Positions 1 through 7,126 of a stretch of DNA of 17,400 nucleotides are shown one piece after another (the stretch's first letter is position 1; every line of letters starts with the position of its first letter). The notes below the pieces were generated by a model. It was given only the letters and a program-made list of their open reading frames with translations, did no database searches and had not been told where the DNA came from. The translations under genes were made by a program, and so were the position numbers. Origin of the DNA: Azospirillum brasilense (lineage in GTDB: Bacteria; Pseudomonadota; Alphaproteobacteria; Rickettsiales; UBA3002); contig QFOX01000052.1 in NCBI GenBank assembly GCA_003241645.1, forward strand, positions 1 to 17,400, in the 5' to 3' direction.

Positions 1-64
1 AGCACTAACAACGCGCTTCGGTAAGCAAAAATACCAACCAAATCAGAAGCTAAAGGTTGTACAC

Positions 65-1462
65 ATGGCTGCAGACATTCTTGTCATTGATGATGAGTCG
101 GACATTACCTCTCTCATCTCCGACATTCTTACGGATGAAAAATACTCCGTTCGTACCGCAAATAACTCCGACCGCGCCCTGAAAGCGCTGGCCGAACGCG
201 TTCCCAACGCCATTATCCTCGACATCTGGCTGCAAGGCTCGGAGCTTGATGGGCTCGGCATCCTCGAGATCGTGCAGAAAAAATACGCGCATGTGCCGGT
301 CGTCATGATCTCCGGCCACGGCAACGTCGAAACCGCCGTGACCGCCATTAAAATGGGCGCGTACGACTACATCGAAAAACCCTTCAGCGCCGAACGCCTC
401 ATGATCATTGTGAAGCGCGCGCTGGAAGCCGCCAAACTGCGCAGCGAGAATAACGAGCTGAAAAAGCGCGGCAGCAACGAGTCCGAACTGATCGGTGCTT
501 CGGCCGCGATCAACACCGTGCGCCAGACCATCGAGAAGGTCGCCCCCACCAACAGCCGCGTGCTCATCACCGGTGCGCCGGGCACGGGCAAAGAGCTGGT
601 CGCCCGCCTCATCCACGGCCGCAGCATGCGTGCCCACGCGGCGTTCATTCCGCTGAACGCGGCCAGCTTCACCGCCAGCCGCAACATCGAAGCCGAACTG
701 TTCGGCACCGAGGACACCAACCCGAACGGCGGTGCTGAGAAACTCGGCGTGCTGGAGCGCGCCCATGGCGGCACCCTGTTCATCGACGAGGTGGCCGACC
801 TGACGCTCGAAACGCAAGGCCGCCTTCTGCGCGCCCTGCAGGAGCAATCGTTCGAGCGCGTGCGTGGCAACAAGCGCGTGTCGGTGGATGTGCGCGTGAT
901 CGCCGCCACCAACAAGGACCTGCAGGAAGAGATCGCCGCGGGCCGCTTCCGCGAGGACCTGTATTACCGCCTGAACGTGGTGCCGCTGCGCATGCCGAAC
1001 CTGCGCGAGCGCCGCGACGACATCGCCGCCCTTTCGGCGCATTTCCTCAAGCGCGCGGCGGATGCGATGGGCCTCGCCACGCGCAGCCTGGGCGAAGAAG
1101 CCCTCGCCGTACTGCAAAGCTACAACTGGCCCGGCAACGTGCGCCAGCTGCGCAACGTCATGGAATGGCTCATCATCATGGCCCAGCCCGGTCAGAATGG
1201 TGAGATCACCGCCGACGCCCTGCCGCCGGAGCTGATCGACGCGAACATCACCGTGCTGCGCCCCGAGCTTTCGAGCGACATCATGAGCATGCCGCTGCGT
1301 GAAGCCCGCGAAACGTTCGAGAAGCAATACCTCGCCGCGCAGATCAACCGCTTTGGTGGCAACATCAGCAAAACCAGCAACTTCGTGGGCATGGAGCGCT
1401 CGGCGCTGCACCGCAAGCTGAAGATGCTGGGCATTGGCAACGAAGAGAAGAACGCCGCCTGA
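65..1462 (+). CDS. ntrX: NtrX-type nitrogen/redox response regulator (AAA+ family)
   Basis: 465 aa response regulator, normally paired with the membrane histidine kinase NtrY. The receiver domain (about 4-120) has the acidic pair D9/D10, the phospho-acceptor D53, S83 and K105. The AAA+ domain (about 140-370) has Walker A GAPGTGKE at 170-177 and Walker B FIDE at 239-242. A Fis-type helix-turn-helix lies near 430-455. The GAFTGA loop that touches sigma54 is absent: the segment after ELFG (211-214) reads TEDTNPNGGAEK. From family knowledge this is typical of alphaproteobacterial NtrX, which is often not a classical sigma54 activator. The frame stays open upstream to the window edge, but MAADILVIDDE is the usual N-terminus and a modest AAAGG lies upstream. 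Another frame ends at 22-24 (TAA), possibly the tail of ntrY, too short to identify. A strong terminator follows. Confidence 0.93.
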   Translation: MAADILVIDDESDITSLISDILTDEKYSVRTANNSDRALKALAERVPNAIILDIWLQGSELDGLGILEIVQKKYAHVPVVMISGHGNVETAVTAIKMGAYDYIEKPFSAERLMIIVKRALEAAKLRSENNELKKRGSNESELIGASAAINTVRQTIEKVAPTNSRVLITGAPGTGKELVARLIHGRSMRAHAAFIPLNAASFTASRNIEAELFGTEDTNPNGGAEKLGVLERAHGGTLFIDEVADLTLETQGRLLRALQEQSFERVRGNKRVSVDVRVIAATNKDLQEEIAAGRFREDLYYRLNVVPLRMPNLRERRDDIAALSAHFLKRAADAMGLATRSLGEEALAVLQSYNWPGNVRQLRNVMEWLIIMAQPGQNGEITADALPPELIDANITVLRPELSSDIMSMPLREARETFEKQYLAAQINRFGGNISKTSNFVGMERSALHRKLKMLGIGNEEKNAA

Positions 1463-1484
1463 ATGGATGGCGCAAGCTGATACG

Positions 1485-1514
1485 AAAAGGGCCGCTTCGC
1501 AGCGGCCCTTTTTT
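1485..1514 (+). terminator. Rho-independent terminator after ntrX
   Basis: Perfect 8-bp GC-rich stem (GGGCCGCT 1489-1496, AGCGGCCC 1501-1508) with a TCGC loop. It is flanked by AAAA (1485-1488) and a six-T run (1509-1514), so the stem can extend by A-T pairs. It ends ntrX transcription 23 bp past the stop. A 31-nt identical copy (1484-1514 and 2385-2415) lies after the next gene. Confidence 0.93.
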
Positions 1515-1519
1515 GTAAT

Positions 1520-1533
1520 ATCATCATGATGAT
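1520..1533. promoter_or_regulatory. Perfect 14-bp palindrome before pilin gene 1
   Basis: ATCATCATGATGAT is its own reverse complement and sits between the ntrX terminator and the ATG at 1545. It could be an operator or simply part of a short 5' leader. TAATAT at 1516-1521 just upstream resembles a -10 box, but no convincing -35 box goes with it. No regulator is suggested. Confidence 0.3.
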
Positions 1534-1544
1534 GGATAGACGCT

Positions 1545-2351
1545 ATGGAGCATAAGGTGCGGGCTTTTTCGCTGGTCGAATTAAGTATTGTATTGGTTAT
1601 CCTTGGCTTGCTTACGGGAGGCATCCTCGGAGGGCAAAGCCTTATCCGTGCCGCCGAACTACGCAGCTTCGGCAATGACCTTAATCGCTATGTCACGGCC
1701 AACTGGACCTTTCGTGATAAATATTTCGCCATGCCCGGCGATATGAATAACGCGACTGCGTTCTGGGGTGCGCAAGATAGTGGCGACGGTTTAGGCACGG
1801 ATTGCACCAACAGCTCTTCCAGCAGCGCAGCTACATGTAATGGCGATGGCAACGGCCAGATATGCAGCAATGCCATGTGCTATGAGAGCCATCGCTATTG
1901 GCAGCACCTAGCCAATGCAGCACTGGTAGAAGGCAATTACACCGGCATCGCGATGAATACGACCAACCAATCCGGTTCGTCACCGGGAATCAATGCACCC
2001 CGCCTGCGCTTACGCAATGTTACCCTGCAAGCCCGCGATTACGGCAACGTTACGAGCGATGCCGGTATTTACGACGGGAGCTATTTTGGACTGTTCTTCG
2101 CCGGTGGTATCGCCTGCCCAACCTGCAACCCGCATGATCCGTTCTTGACCACGGCCGAGGCCTGGAACATCGACACGAAGATCGATGACGGCAAACCAGC
2201 CTTAGGCCGCCTGCGCACATTCAAATATGGCAACGTAACGTCGTATGCAGCCACTAGCGCCAATTGCGCCAATAGCCTGACTCAGTCAACAGCAGAGTAT
2301 GACCTTGCGCGCGAAGGGCTCAGCTGCGCGATGATCTACACATTCCGCTAA
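1545..2351 (+). CDS. Type IV pilin-like protein, paralogue 1 (prepilin N-terminal methylation motif)
   Basis: 268 aa. Leader MEHKVRA is followed by FSLVELSIVLVILGLL, the class III prepilin signature with Glu at mature position 5 (E12) and a hydrophobic helix to about residue 27. The residue before cleavage is Ala, not the usual Gly. Family blocks shared with the other two pilins here are RDKYFAMPGDMNNATAFWG (57-75), TCNGDGNGQ (97-105, resembling a calcium loop) and AWNIDTKIDDGKP (206-218). Eight Cys: the shared pairs 87/98 and 241/261 plus four private ones (107, 112, 191, 194). It should be inserted in the inner membrane, processed by a PilD-type peptidase and assembled as a pilin or pseudopilin. 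No assembly genes are nearby. Start is the first ATG before the motif; no good ribosome-binding site is visible. Codons are AT-richer than in paralogues 2 and 3. Exact role unknown. Confidence 0.85.
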   Translation: MEHKVRAFSLVELSIVLVILGLLTGGILGGQSLIRAAELRSFGNDLNRYVTANWTFRDKYFAMPGDMNNATAFWGAQDSGDGLGTDCTNSSSSSAATCNGDGNGQICSNAMCYESHRYWQHLANAALVEGNYTGIAMNTTNQSGSSPGINAPRLRLRNVTLQARDYGNVTSDAGIYDGSYFGLFFAGGIACPTCNPHDPFLTTAEAWNIDTKIDDGKPALGRLRTFKYGNVTSYAATSANCANSLTQSTAEYDLAREGLSCAMIYTFR

Positions 2352-2385
2352 AAAATAGGATTTTCTTATCGATACCCCACAAATG

Positions 2386-2416
2386 AAAAGGGCCGCTTCG
2401 CAGCGGCCCTTTTTTT
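2386..2416 (+). terminator. Rho-independent terminator after pilin 1, probably bidirectional
   Basis: Same stem and loop as the terminator at 1485-1514 (stem arms 2390-2397 and 2402-2409) with seven T on the + strand. On the - strand it ends in four T, so it may also serve the convergent carbonic anhydrase gene ending at 2436. Confidence 0.92.
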
Positions 2417-2435
2417 ATACATGGTCGGACCGGAA

Positions 2436-3110
2436 CTAGGCAGCGGCCACTTCGTTTGCCTGTTGCACGGCCCACTGGTTGCTGGCTTCGTCATACACAT
2501 GCAGCTCACCCAGCGCGATGTCGAACCACGCACCATGGATCGACAGCTCGCCCGACTGGATGCGCGAACGGATCCACGGGAAAGTGCGCAGGTTCGCAAG
2601 CGAATGCTCAACGCTCGCGTGCTCCACCTGCTTGCAATGCTCGTGCACGGGGGTGCCTTCCGGCACCTTCACGCTGCTGGCCACGTCCTGCACATCGGCC
2701 ATCCATTTGCCGATGAAGTCACTGTTGGTCAGCGGCGTGAAATCGGTCACCACGCTGGCGATACCGCCGCATTTGCCATGGCCCATCACCACGATGTGCT
2801 GCACGCCCAGCCCGTGAATGGCGAACTCAAGCGCCGCGCTGGTGCTGTGGTGTTTCTCATCCGGCGCGTAGGGCGGCACAAGGTTGGCCACGTTGCGCAC
2901 CACGAACAGTTCGCCCGGGCCGGCGTCGAAAATGGTCTCCGGCGCCGCACGGCTATCGCAGCAGGCAATGATCATCACTTTCGGCTTCTGGCCTTTGCTG
3001 GCCAGCTTCTGGTAGCGCTGTTCTTCGCTGGCGTAGCGGTTATTGCGGAAATTATCATACCCCGTGGCCAGTTCGGCAGGCAGGATCGAATGGGAAGTGT
3101 TATCGGTCAT
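2436..3110 (-). CDS. can: Beta-class carbonic anhydrase
   Basis: 224 aa zinc enzyme that interconverts CO2 and bicarbonate in the cytoplasm, supplying bicarbonate for carboxylations and pH balance. The beta-class signature is complete: CxDSR (C50, D52, R54) and HxxC in GHGKCGG (H111, C114) supply the Zn ligands and the Asp/Arg dyad. Length is typical. ATG at 3110 is preceded by AGGAG at good spacing on the - strand. The gene is monocistronic, convergent with pilin 1 and divergent from pilin 2. Whether it corresponds to Can or CynT cannot be told from sequence; no cyanase neighbour is present. Confidence 0.95.
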   Translation of the reverse strand: MTDNTSHSILPAELATGYDNFRNNRYASEEQRYQKLASKGQKPKVMIIACCDSRAAPETIFDAGPGELFVVRNVANLVPPYAPDEKHHSTSAALEFAIHGLGVQHIVVMGHGKCGGIASVVTDFTPLTNSDFIGKWMADVQDVASSVKVPEGTPVHEHCKQVEHASVEHSLANLRTFPWIRSRIQSGELSIHGAWFDIALGELHVYDEASNQWAVQQANEVAAA

Positions 3111-3184
3111 AGGTTCTCCTTTGCTGGCGTTATTCTTCCGTCCAGTTAGGTGCAGTGCAACGCAATTCCATCAAGCTTACAAAA

Positions 3185-3206
3185 CTGTATAGCGCCTGTA
3201 TAGCAC
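3185..3206. repeat. Tandem 11-nt repeat in the carbonic anhydrase/pilin 2 intergenic region
   Basis: CTGTATAGCGC (3185-3195) is followed at once by CTGTATAGCAC (3196-3206): two units matching at 10 of 11 positions. It lies between the divergent starts at 3110 (-) and 3260 (+), upstream of the predicted pilin 2 promoter. It could be a tandem operator; on the - strand each unit contains TATACA, resembling a -10 box. Confidence 0.45.
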
Positions 3207-3224
3207 CGGACCGCCAGTTTGTTT

Positions 3225-3253
3225 TTGCGACGCTCGCGGTTTTAGGTTATGAT
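3225..3253 (+). promoter_or_regulatory. Predicted sigma70-type promoter for pilin 2, leaderless placement
   Basis: TTGCGA (3225-3230), 17-nt spacer, TATGAT (3248-3253). Transcription would begin at about 3260, on or next to the A of the preferred ATG, giving a leaderless or nearly leaderless mRNA. This fits the lack of a clear ribosome-binding site. Prediction by eye only. Confidence 0.5.
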
Positions 3254-3259
3254 AAGCAA

Positions 3260-4042
3260 ATGAAACATAATGATAAGCGCGGCTTTACCCTGGTGGAACT
3301 GTCCATCGTGCTGGTCATTATCGGCCTGCTTTCCGGCGGCATTCTTGGCGGCCAATCGCTGATCCACGCCGCCGAATTGCGCGGCATTGCCACCGATTAC
3401 CAGAGCTACAGCACGGCCACCCAGACCTTCCGCGACAAATATTTCGCCGTGCCGGGTGACATGGTGAATGCCACGGCCTTCTGGGGAAAAAGCACCGCCG
3501 ATTGCAATGCGCAAACCGGCACCGCCGCCACGCCCGGCACCTGCAATGGCAACGGCAACGGCCGCATGGAACACGCCGCCGCAGCAGGCGGCACGGCGGA
3601 ATCCTTCCGCGCGTGGCAGCAACTGGCGTTGGCCGGGCTTATTCCCGGTACCTATACCGGCAATTCCGGCAGCGTCAGCACGGTCGATCCCGACGTGGGC
3701 AGCAACGTGCCCGCCAGCAAGATCCGCTCGGTGGGTTGGGGCTACGGCTATTACGATAACAGCAGCGGCGGCAACGCATATTCCTACAATTACGATTTCA
3801 CCAACTGGCTGGTATTGGGCAACGAGGCGGATAACGTCTACCCGGACGGGCCGTTCATGCCCGCGGAAGATGCATGGAACATCGACAGCAAACTGGACGA
3901 TGGGAAACCCGGCTACGGCAAGGTGCAGCCCACCTCGCTGGGCAACTGCACGGATTCAGCGAACGCGACCGACCGCGAGAGCGACTATCTGTTGACCAAC
4001 ACGAGTTCGCGCTGCGCGCTGATCGTTGATCTCGGCATCTAG
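3260..4042 (+). CDS. Type IV pilin-like protein, paralogue 2
   Basis: 260 aa from the preferred start MKHNDKRG, which gives a normal short basic prepilin leader ending in Gly, then FTLVELSIVLVIIGLL. An ATG in frame at 3155 would add 35 residues ahead of the leader and is unlikely. Shared blocks: FRDKYFAVPGDMVNATAFWG (57-76), TCNGNGNGR (94-102), DAWNIDSKLDDGKP (204-217). Cys 82/95 and 230/252 match the shared pairs of the paralogues. The middle is rich in Gly, Ser and Tyr. Of the three it has the most canonical processing site. It ends 10 bp from the ilvD stop codon, tail to tail, with no terminator between. Predicted inner-membrane pilin or pseudopilin; system unknown. Confidence 0.87.
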   Translation: MKHNDKRGFTLVELSIVLVIIGLLSGGILGGQSLIHAAELRGIATDYQSYSTATQTFRDKYFAVPGDMVNATAFWGKSTADCNAQTGTAATPGTCNGNGNGRMEHAAAAGGTAESFRAWQQLALAGLIPGTYTGNSGSVSTVDPDVGSNVPASKIRSVGWGYGYYDNSSGGNAYSYNYDFTNWLVLGNEADNVYPDGPFMPAEDAWNIDSKLDDGKPGYGKVQPTSLGNCTDSANATDRESDYLLTNTSSRCALIVDLGI

Positions 4043-4052
4043 CCGACTGCCC

Positions 4053-5718
4053 CTACAGATCCGCAAACACGTGCTTCTCGGCCTTCGCGCCGGGGTGCGT
4101 GACCGCGCCCTTCTCGGCGCTGCCCACGGTCTGCGCGTATTTCCACAGCGCGCCGGACTGGTAGTCGTTCTCGCGCGGCGTCCATGCGGCACGGCGCTTC
4201 TCCAGCTCGGTGTCGGTCACCTTCAGGGTAATGGTGCGAATGCCGTCGCGCGCATCCAGCTCAATGACGTCACCATTCTGGATCAGGCCGATGGTGCCGC
4301 CGGCGGCCGCCTCGGGGCCCACATGGCCCACGCAGAAGCCGCGCGTCGCGCCGCTGAAGCGCCCATCGGTGATGAGTGCGACCTTGTCACCCGTGCCCTG
4401 CCCATAGAGCGCGGCGGTGGTGGCCAGCATCTCGCGCATGCCGGGCCCGCCTTTGGGCCCCTCGTTGCGGATCACCAGCACTTCGCCTTCCTTGTATTGG
4501 CGGGCTTCCACGGCCTTGAAGGCCTCTTCCTCGCATTCGAACACGCGCGCCGGGCCGCTGAAGGTCAGGTTCTGCATGCCCGCCACCTTCACGATCGCGC
4601 CCTCCGGCGCGAGGTTCCCTTTCAGCGTTACCACGCCGCCCGTGGGCGTAATGGGCGCAGTCGTTGCGCGCGGTCAGGCAGTCGCCATGCAGGTAGCCGC
4701 CATCGAGCAGCGCCTTCATCACCACCGGCACGCCACCGATGCCGTACAGGTCGAACGCCACGTATTTTCCGCCCGGCTTCAGGTCAGCGATGTACGGCGT
4801 TTTTGCGAAGATCGCGCCCACGTCGTGGATGTCGAAATCAATGCCGCACTCATTGGCAATGGCGGGCAAATGCAGCGCGCCATTGGTCGAACCGCCGGTG
4901 GCAGCCACCACCGCCGCTGCGTTCTCCAGCGCTTTGCGGGTCACAATGTCGCGCGGGCGGATCTTGTGTTTCAGCAGGTTCATCACCGCCTCGCCGCTGG
5001 CGAAGGCATACGCATCACGCGAATCGTAGGGCGCCGGTGCACCGGCCGAGCCGGGCAGCGCCAGACCGATGGCTTCGGATACACACGCCATGGTGTTGGC
5101 GGTGAACTGGCCGCCACAGCTGCCCGCCGACGGGCACGCCGCCTGCTCCAGCGCTTCGAGATCTTCGTCGCTGAATTTGCCGGCCGCATGCGCGCCCACG
5201 GCCTCGAACACGTCCTGCACGGTCACGGTCTTGCCCTTGAACTGGCCCGGCATGATGCTGCCACCATACATGAACACGCTGGGCACGTTCAGGCGCACCA
5301 TGGCCATCATCAGTCCCGGCAGCGATTTGTCGCACCCGGCAAGGCCGATGAGCGCATCATAGCAATGGCCGCGCATGGTGAGTTCCACCGAATCGGCGAT
5401 GATGTCGCGGCTGGCCAGCGAGCTTTTCATGCCCTCGTGCCCCATGGCGATGCCGTCGGTCACGGTGATGGTGCAGAATTCGCGCGGGGTGCCACCGGCG
5501 GCGGCCACGCCCTTCTTGGCGATCTGGCTCTGGCGCATCAGCGCGATGTTGCAGGGCGCCGCCTCGTTCCACGTGGTCGCCACGCCAATGAAGGGCTGGG
5601 CGATCTGTTCCTTGCCGAGGCCCATGGCGTAATAATAGCTGCGGTGCGGCGCGCTTTTGGCCCCCGTGCTGACATGGCGTGAAACGAGGGTCGATTTACC
5701 GTAGGTCTTGTCGGTCAT
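4053..5718 (-). pseudogene. ilvD: Dihydroxy-acid dehydratase, frameshifted by an internal deletion
   Basis: IlvD dehydrates 2,3-dihydroxy-isovalerate and -methylvalerate in Val/Ile (and pantothenate) synthesis and needs an iron-sulfur cluster. The first part (5718 to about 4672, residues 1-349) is intact: cluster ligands C56, C129 (AGCDK) and C201 (SAGSCGG), TVTDGIAMGHEGM, then YLHGDCLT. The frame then shifts. The second part resumes at API-TPTGGVVTLKG (about 4655) and runs through GPKGGPGMRE and DGRFSGATRG to the stop at 4053. In normal homologues about 20 residues (VTGKT..AENL..QDVV type) lie between these points; here they are missing and the frame is off by one base. CGACTGC occurs on both sides of the gap on the coding strand, so slippage between short repeats is possible. 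Either a recent inactivation or an assembly error, since the rest is well conserved. Weak ribosome-binding site. Confidence 0.88.
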
Positions 5719-5810
5719 GGTGGCGGCCTGTGCTCTGTAGTTTTTCTGCCTAGTGAGCTAGCGCAACTGCGCCGCACACACAAGGCGCGAATGACACAGC
5801 GATTTGTAAC

Positions 5811-5839
5811 TTGCGCCGGGCCATGGCCGATCCCATATT
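5811..5839 (+). promoter_or_regulatory. Possible promoter of the 5846-6011 mini-transcript
   Basis: TTGCGC (5811-5816), 17-nt spacer, CATATT (5834-5839). It would start RNA near 5846, leaving a 5' leader of about 30 nt before the ATG at 5876. Match to consensus is weak, but position and spacing fit. Confidence 0.3.
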
Positions 5840-5875
5840 TACCGGACTGTTGAACTACTGAAAGGAGGTGATCCA

Positions 5876-5941
5876 ATGTCGAGTTACGAACGAATGACAC
5901 GCGGTTCCAACCATGGGTCGCGCGAGGTGATCGCCTCGTAA
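5876..5941 (+). CDS. Candidate 21-residue small protein with extreme Shine-Dalgarno sequence
   Basis: ATG at 5876 opens a 21-codon ORF (MSSYERMTRG, then SNHGSREVIAS) ending with TAA at 5939-5941. It is preceded by GAAAGGAGGTGATCCAA (5860-5876), which matches over 17 nt the expected complement of the alphaproteobacterial 16S rRNA 3' end (TTGGATCACCTCCTTTC). GGAGG sits 7 nt before the ATG, the ideal spacing. A terminator follows at 5982-6011, so ORF, leader and 3' part form an independent transcript of about 165 nt. It is divergent from ilvD, so it is not an ilvD leader peptide. No family recognised. It could be a real small basic protein, a dual-function small RNA, or a ribosome-binding decoy where the peptide is incidental. 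Confidence 0.5.
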   Translation: MSSYERMTRGSNHGSREVIAS

Positions 5942-5981
5942 GGCATCCGAGGGGGAAGGACCGTGTGTCCCAACCGTAACG

Positions 5982-6011
5982 ACCCCGGCAGTGACCCTGC
6001 CGGGGTTTTTT
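5982..6011 (+). terminator. Rho-independent terminator of the mini-transcript
   Basis: Perfect 10-bp stem ACCCCGGCAG (5982-5991) / CTGCCGGGGT (5997-6006), loop TGACC, T-run 6006-6011. No T-run follows on the - strand, so it works for the + strand only. The nearest + strand gene is the 5876-5941 ORF, which supports real transcription there. Confidence 0.9.
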
Positions 6012-6023
6012 CATGCCGGAATG

Positions 6024-6908
6024 CTAGGAATTCGCCCCGCGGGCGATCAGCAGGCGCTCGGTGTCGCGCGCACCATACTGGCGGGCAATGCTGAGCAGGC
6101 TTGCGCCGGAGCCGTCCGTCGTGTTCACGCTGATGCCGGTGTTAAGCAGCGCGCGCGTGCCGTTCAGGTCGTTGCGGGCGACGCTGCCGATCAGCAGCTG
6201 CACGTAATATTCGCGCGTGCGCGCCGTGGGCAGGTGCCGGTTATCCGGCGTGTAGCTGCTGCGGTAGATCTCATTCGGCAGGATCTGGCGGCGGAAGTTG
6301 AAGTTGGTCTTCACCGGGCGGATCGCCGGGGCCAGCGTGGTCTTCCAGGTGCGCACGGCAGGCTTGGGCGCGTCGGGCACCCCTTCGGTGCCGTCCACAT
6401 TGATCTCGGGCAGGGTCGCCGTTGTCGTGCCGGTGGCGTTCGCGCCCGAGGGGCCGAAGCCCGGCGGCACGGCAAACCCGGTCAAGCCCGGCAGCGAGGT
6501 GGGCGGGGTTTGCACATTCAGCGACGCGGCCTCGTCCTGCTCGGCGGTCTGGTCTGCGGTGGCCTGCGCGGCATCGGTCGTGGGCGTCGCCGAACTGCTG
6601 GACGGGATCGGGGCATCGCCCAGTTCGGGCACGGGCTCGGCCGGCTCCTCTTCCACCGCGGGGGCAGCGGTCGGGGCATCAACCTTGGGTAGAGTCGCAT
6701 CCATGTTCTTAGCGGCACCAGCATTGGGGGCCATAGGCGTACTAGGAAGCGAGGGGGCCGAATTCTTGATGACGGTCGGGCCGGTTCCGGGAATGGCACC
6801 GGGCAGTGGCGGCAGTGAAAAATCGGGGGTTTGTGCGAGCACATGGCTGCACAAACCCACCGTTAAGAGCGTCACTAACCTAAATTGTCTGGCAATCACT
6901 TCAAGCAT
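6024..6908 (-). CDS. Secreted protein with Pro/Ala/Thr-rich linker and C-terminal ankyrin-like repeats
   Basis: 294 aa, no close family recognised. The N-terminus (basic MLEVIARQFR, hydrophobic LVTLLTVGL, then HVLAQ) looks like a Sec signal peptide cleaved near residue 25-26, so it should act in the periplasm or outside. Residues about 28-185 are low-complexity and rich in Pro, Ala, Thr, Ser and Glu, probably disordered. Residues about 235-294 form one to two ankyrin-like units (VARNDLNGTRALLNTGISVN, then a second ending ERLLIARGANS), suggesting a protein-binding end. Start at 6908 has only a weak ribosome-binding site. It is downstream of popZ but separated by a terminator. Function unknown; a role in envelope or surface interaction is inference. 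Confidence 0.75.
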   Translation of the reverse strand: MLEVIARQFRLVTLLTVGLCSHVLAQTPDFSLPPLPGAIPGTGPTVIKNSAPSLPSTPMAPNAGAAKNMDATLPKVDAPTAAPAVEEEPAEPVPELGDAPIPSSSSATPTTDAAQATADQTAEQDEAASLNVQTPPTSLPGLTGFAVPPGFGPSGANATGTTTATLPEINVDGTEGVPDAPKPAVRTWKTTLAPAIRPVKTNFNFRRQILPNEIYRSSYTPDNRHLPTARTREYYVQLLIGSVARNDLNGTRALLNTGISVNTTDGSGASLLSIARQYGARDTERLLIARGANS

Positions 6909-7065
6909 CTCAATATGTTAAAAGCTTTTGCTCATCATATAGGCGAGCATATGCATTTCATTGAGGCAGCGCATGAGAAACCATCGCGATGCCACTTAGA
7001 TACCACCATTTTCACTTCCCATTGTGCCATGGCCGCCACAGCGTGGCAACAGGGCACCAGCGCGC
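6909..7065. other. Non-coding gap upstream of the ankyrin-like gene
   Basis: I see no convincing gene here. It holds the palindrome AAAAGCTTTT (6920-6929) 12 bp upstream of the - strand start at 6908, and GCATATGC nearby, either of which could belong to that gene's promoter region. Confidence 0.4.
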
Positions 7066-7100
7066 ATAAAAACAAACGCCACGCGGTTGCATGGCGTTTG
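7066..7100 (-). terminator. Rho-independent terminator of popZ
   Basis: Perfect 9-bp inverted repeat CAAACGCCA (7073-7081) / TGGCGTTTG (7092-7100) with a 10-nt loop. Read on the - strand it is followed by five T (7072-7068). It lies just past the popZ stop (7127). Confidence 0.88.
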
Positions 7101-7126
7101 TGGATAAGTCTATCGGGTGTGTAAAC

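Noticed and set aside
1..24. C-terminal end of ntrY (…STNNALR stop)
   Set aside because: A frame ends in TAA at 22-24, and ntrY is the usual upstream neighbour, but seven residues cannot identify a gene.
50..1675. Long open frame of 541 codons opposite ntrX
   Set aside because: It is antisense to a clear NtrX gene and His/Gly/Ala-rich with no domain, a by-product of GC-rich third codon positions. The same holds for long frames opposite ilvD (4417-5682) and metY (10200-11549).
3155..3259. N-terminal extension of pilin 2 from the ATG at 3155
   Set aside because: It would put 35 residues ahead of a standard prepilin leader and cover the predicted promoter; MKHNDKRG at 3260 is a proper leader.
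4387..4650. C-terminal continuation of the first ilvD frame past the break
   Set aside because: Residues after YLHGDCLT in that frame are Arg/Gly-rich and unlike any dehydratase; the family sequence continues in the other frame to 4053.
5860..5876. Fragment of an antisense 16S rRNA gene
   Set aside because: The match to the 16S 3' end is 17 nt only; the sequence beyond (toward 5900) does not continue as the conserved 16S region before GGATCACCTCC. It is better read as an extended Shine-Dalgarno sequence.
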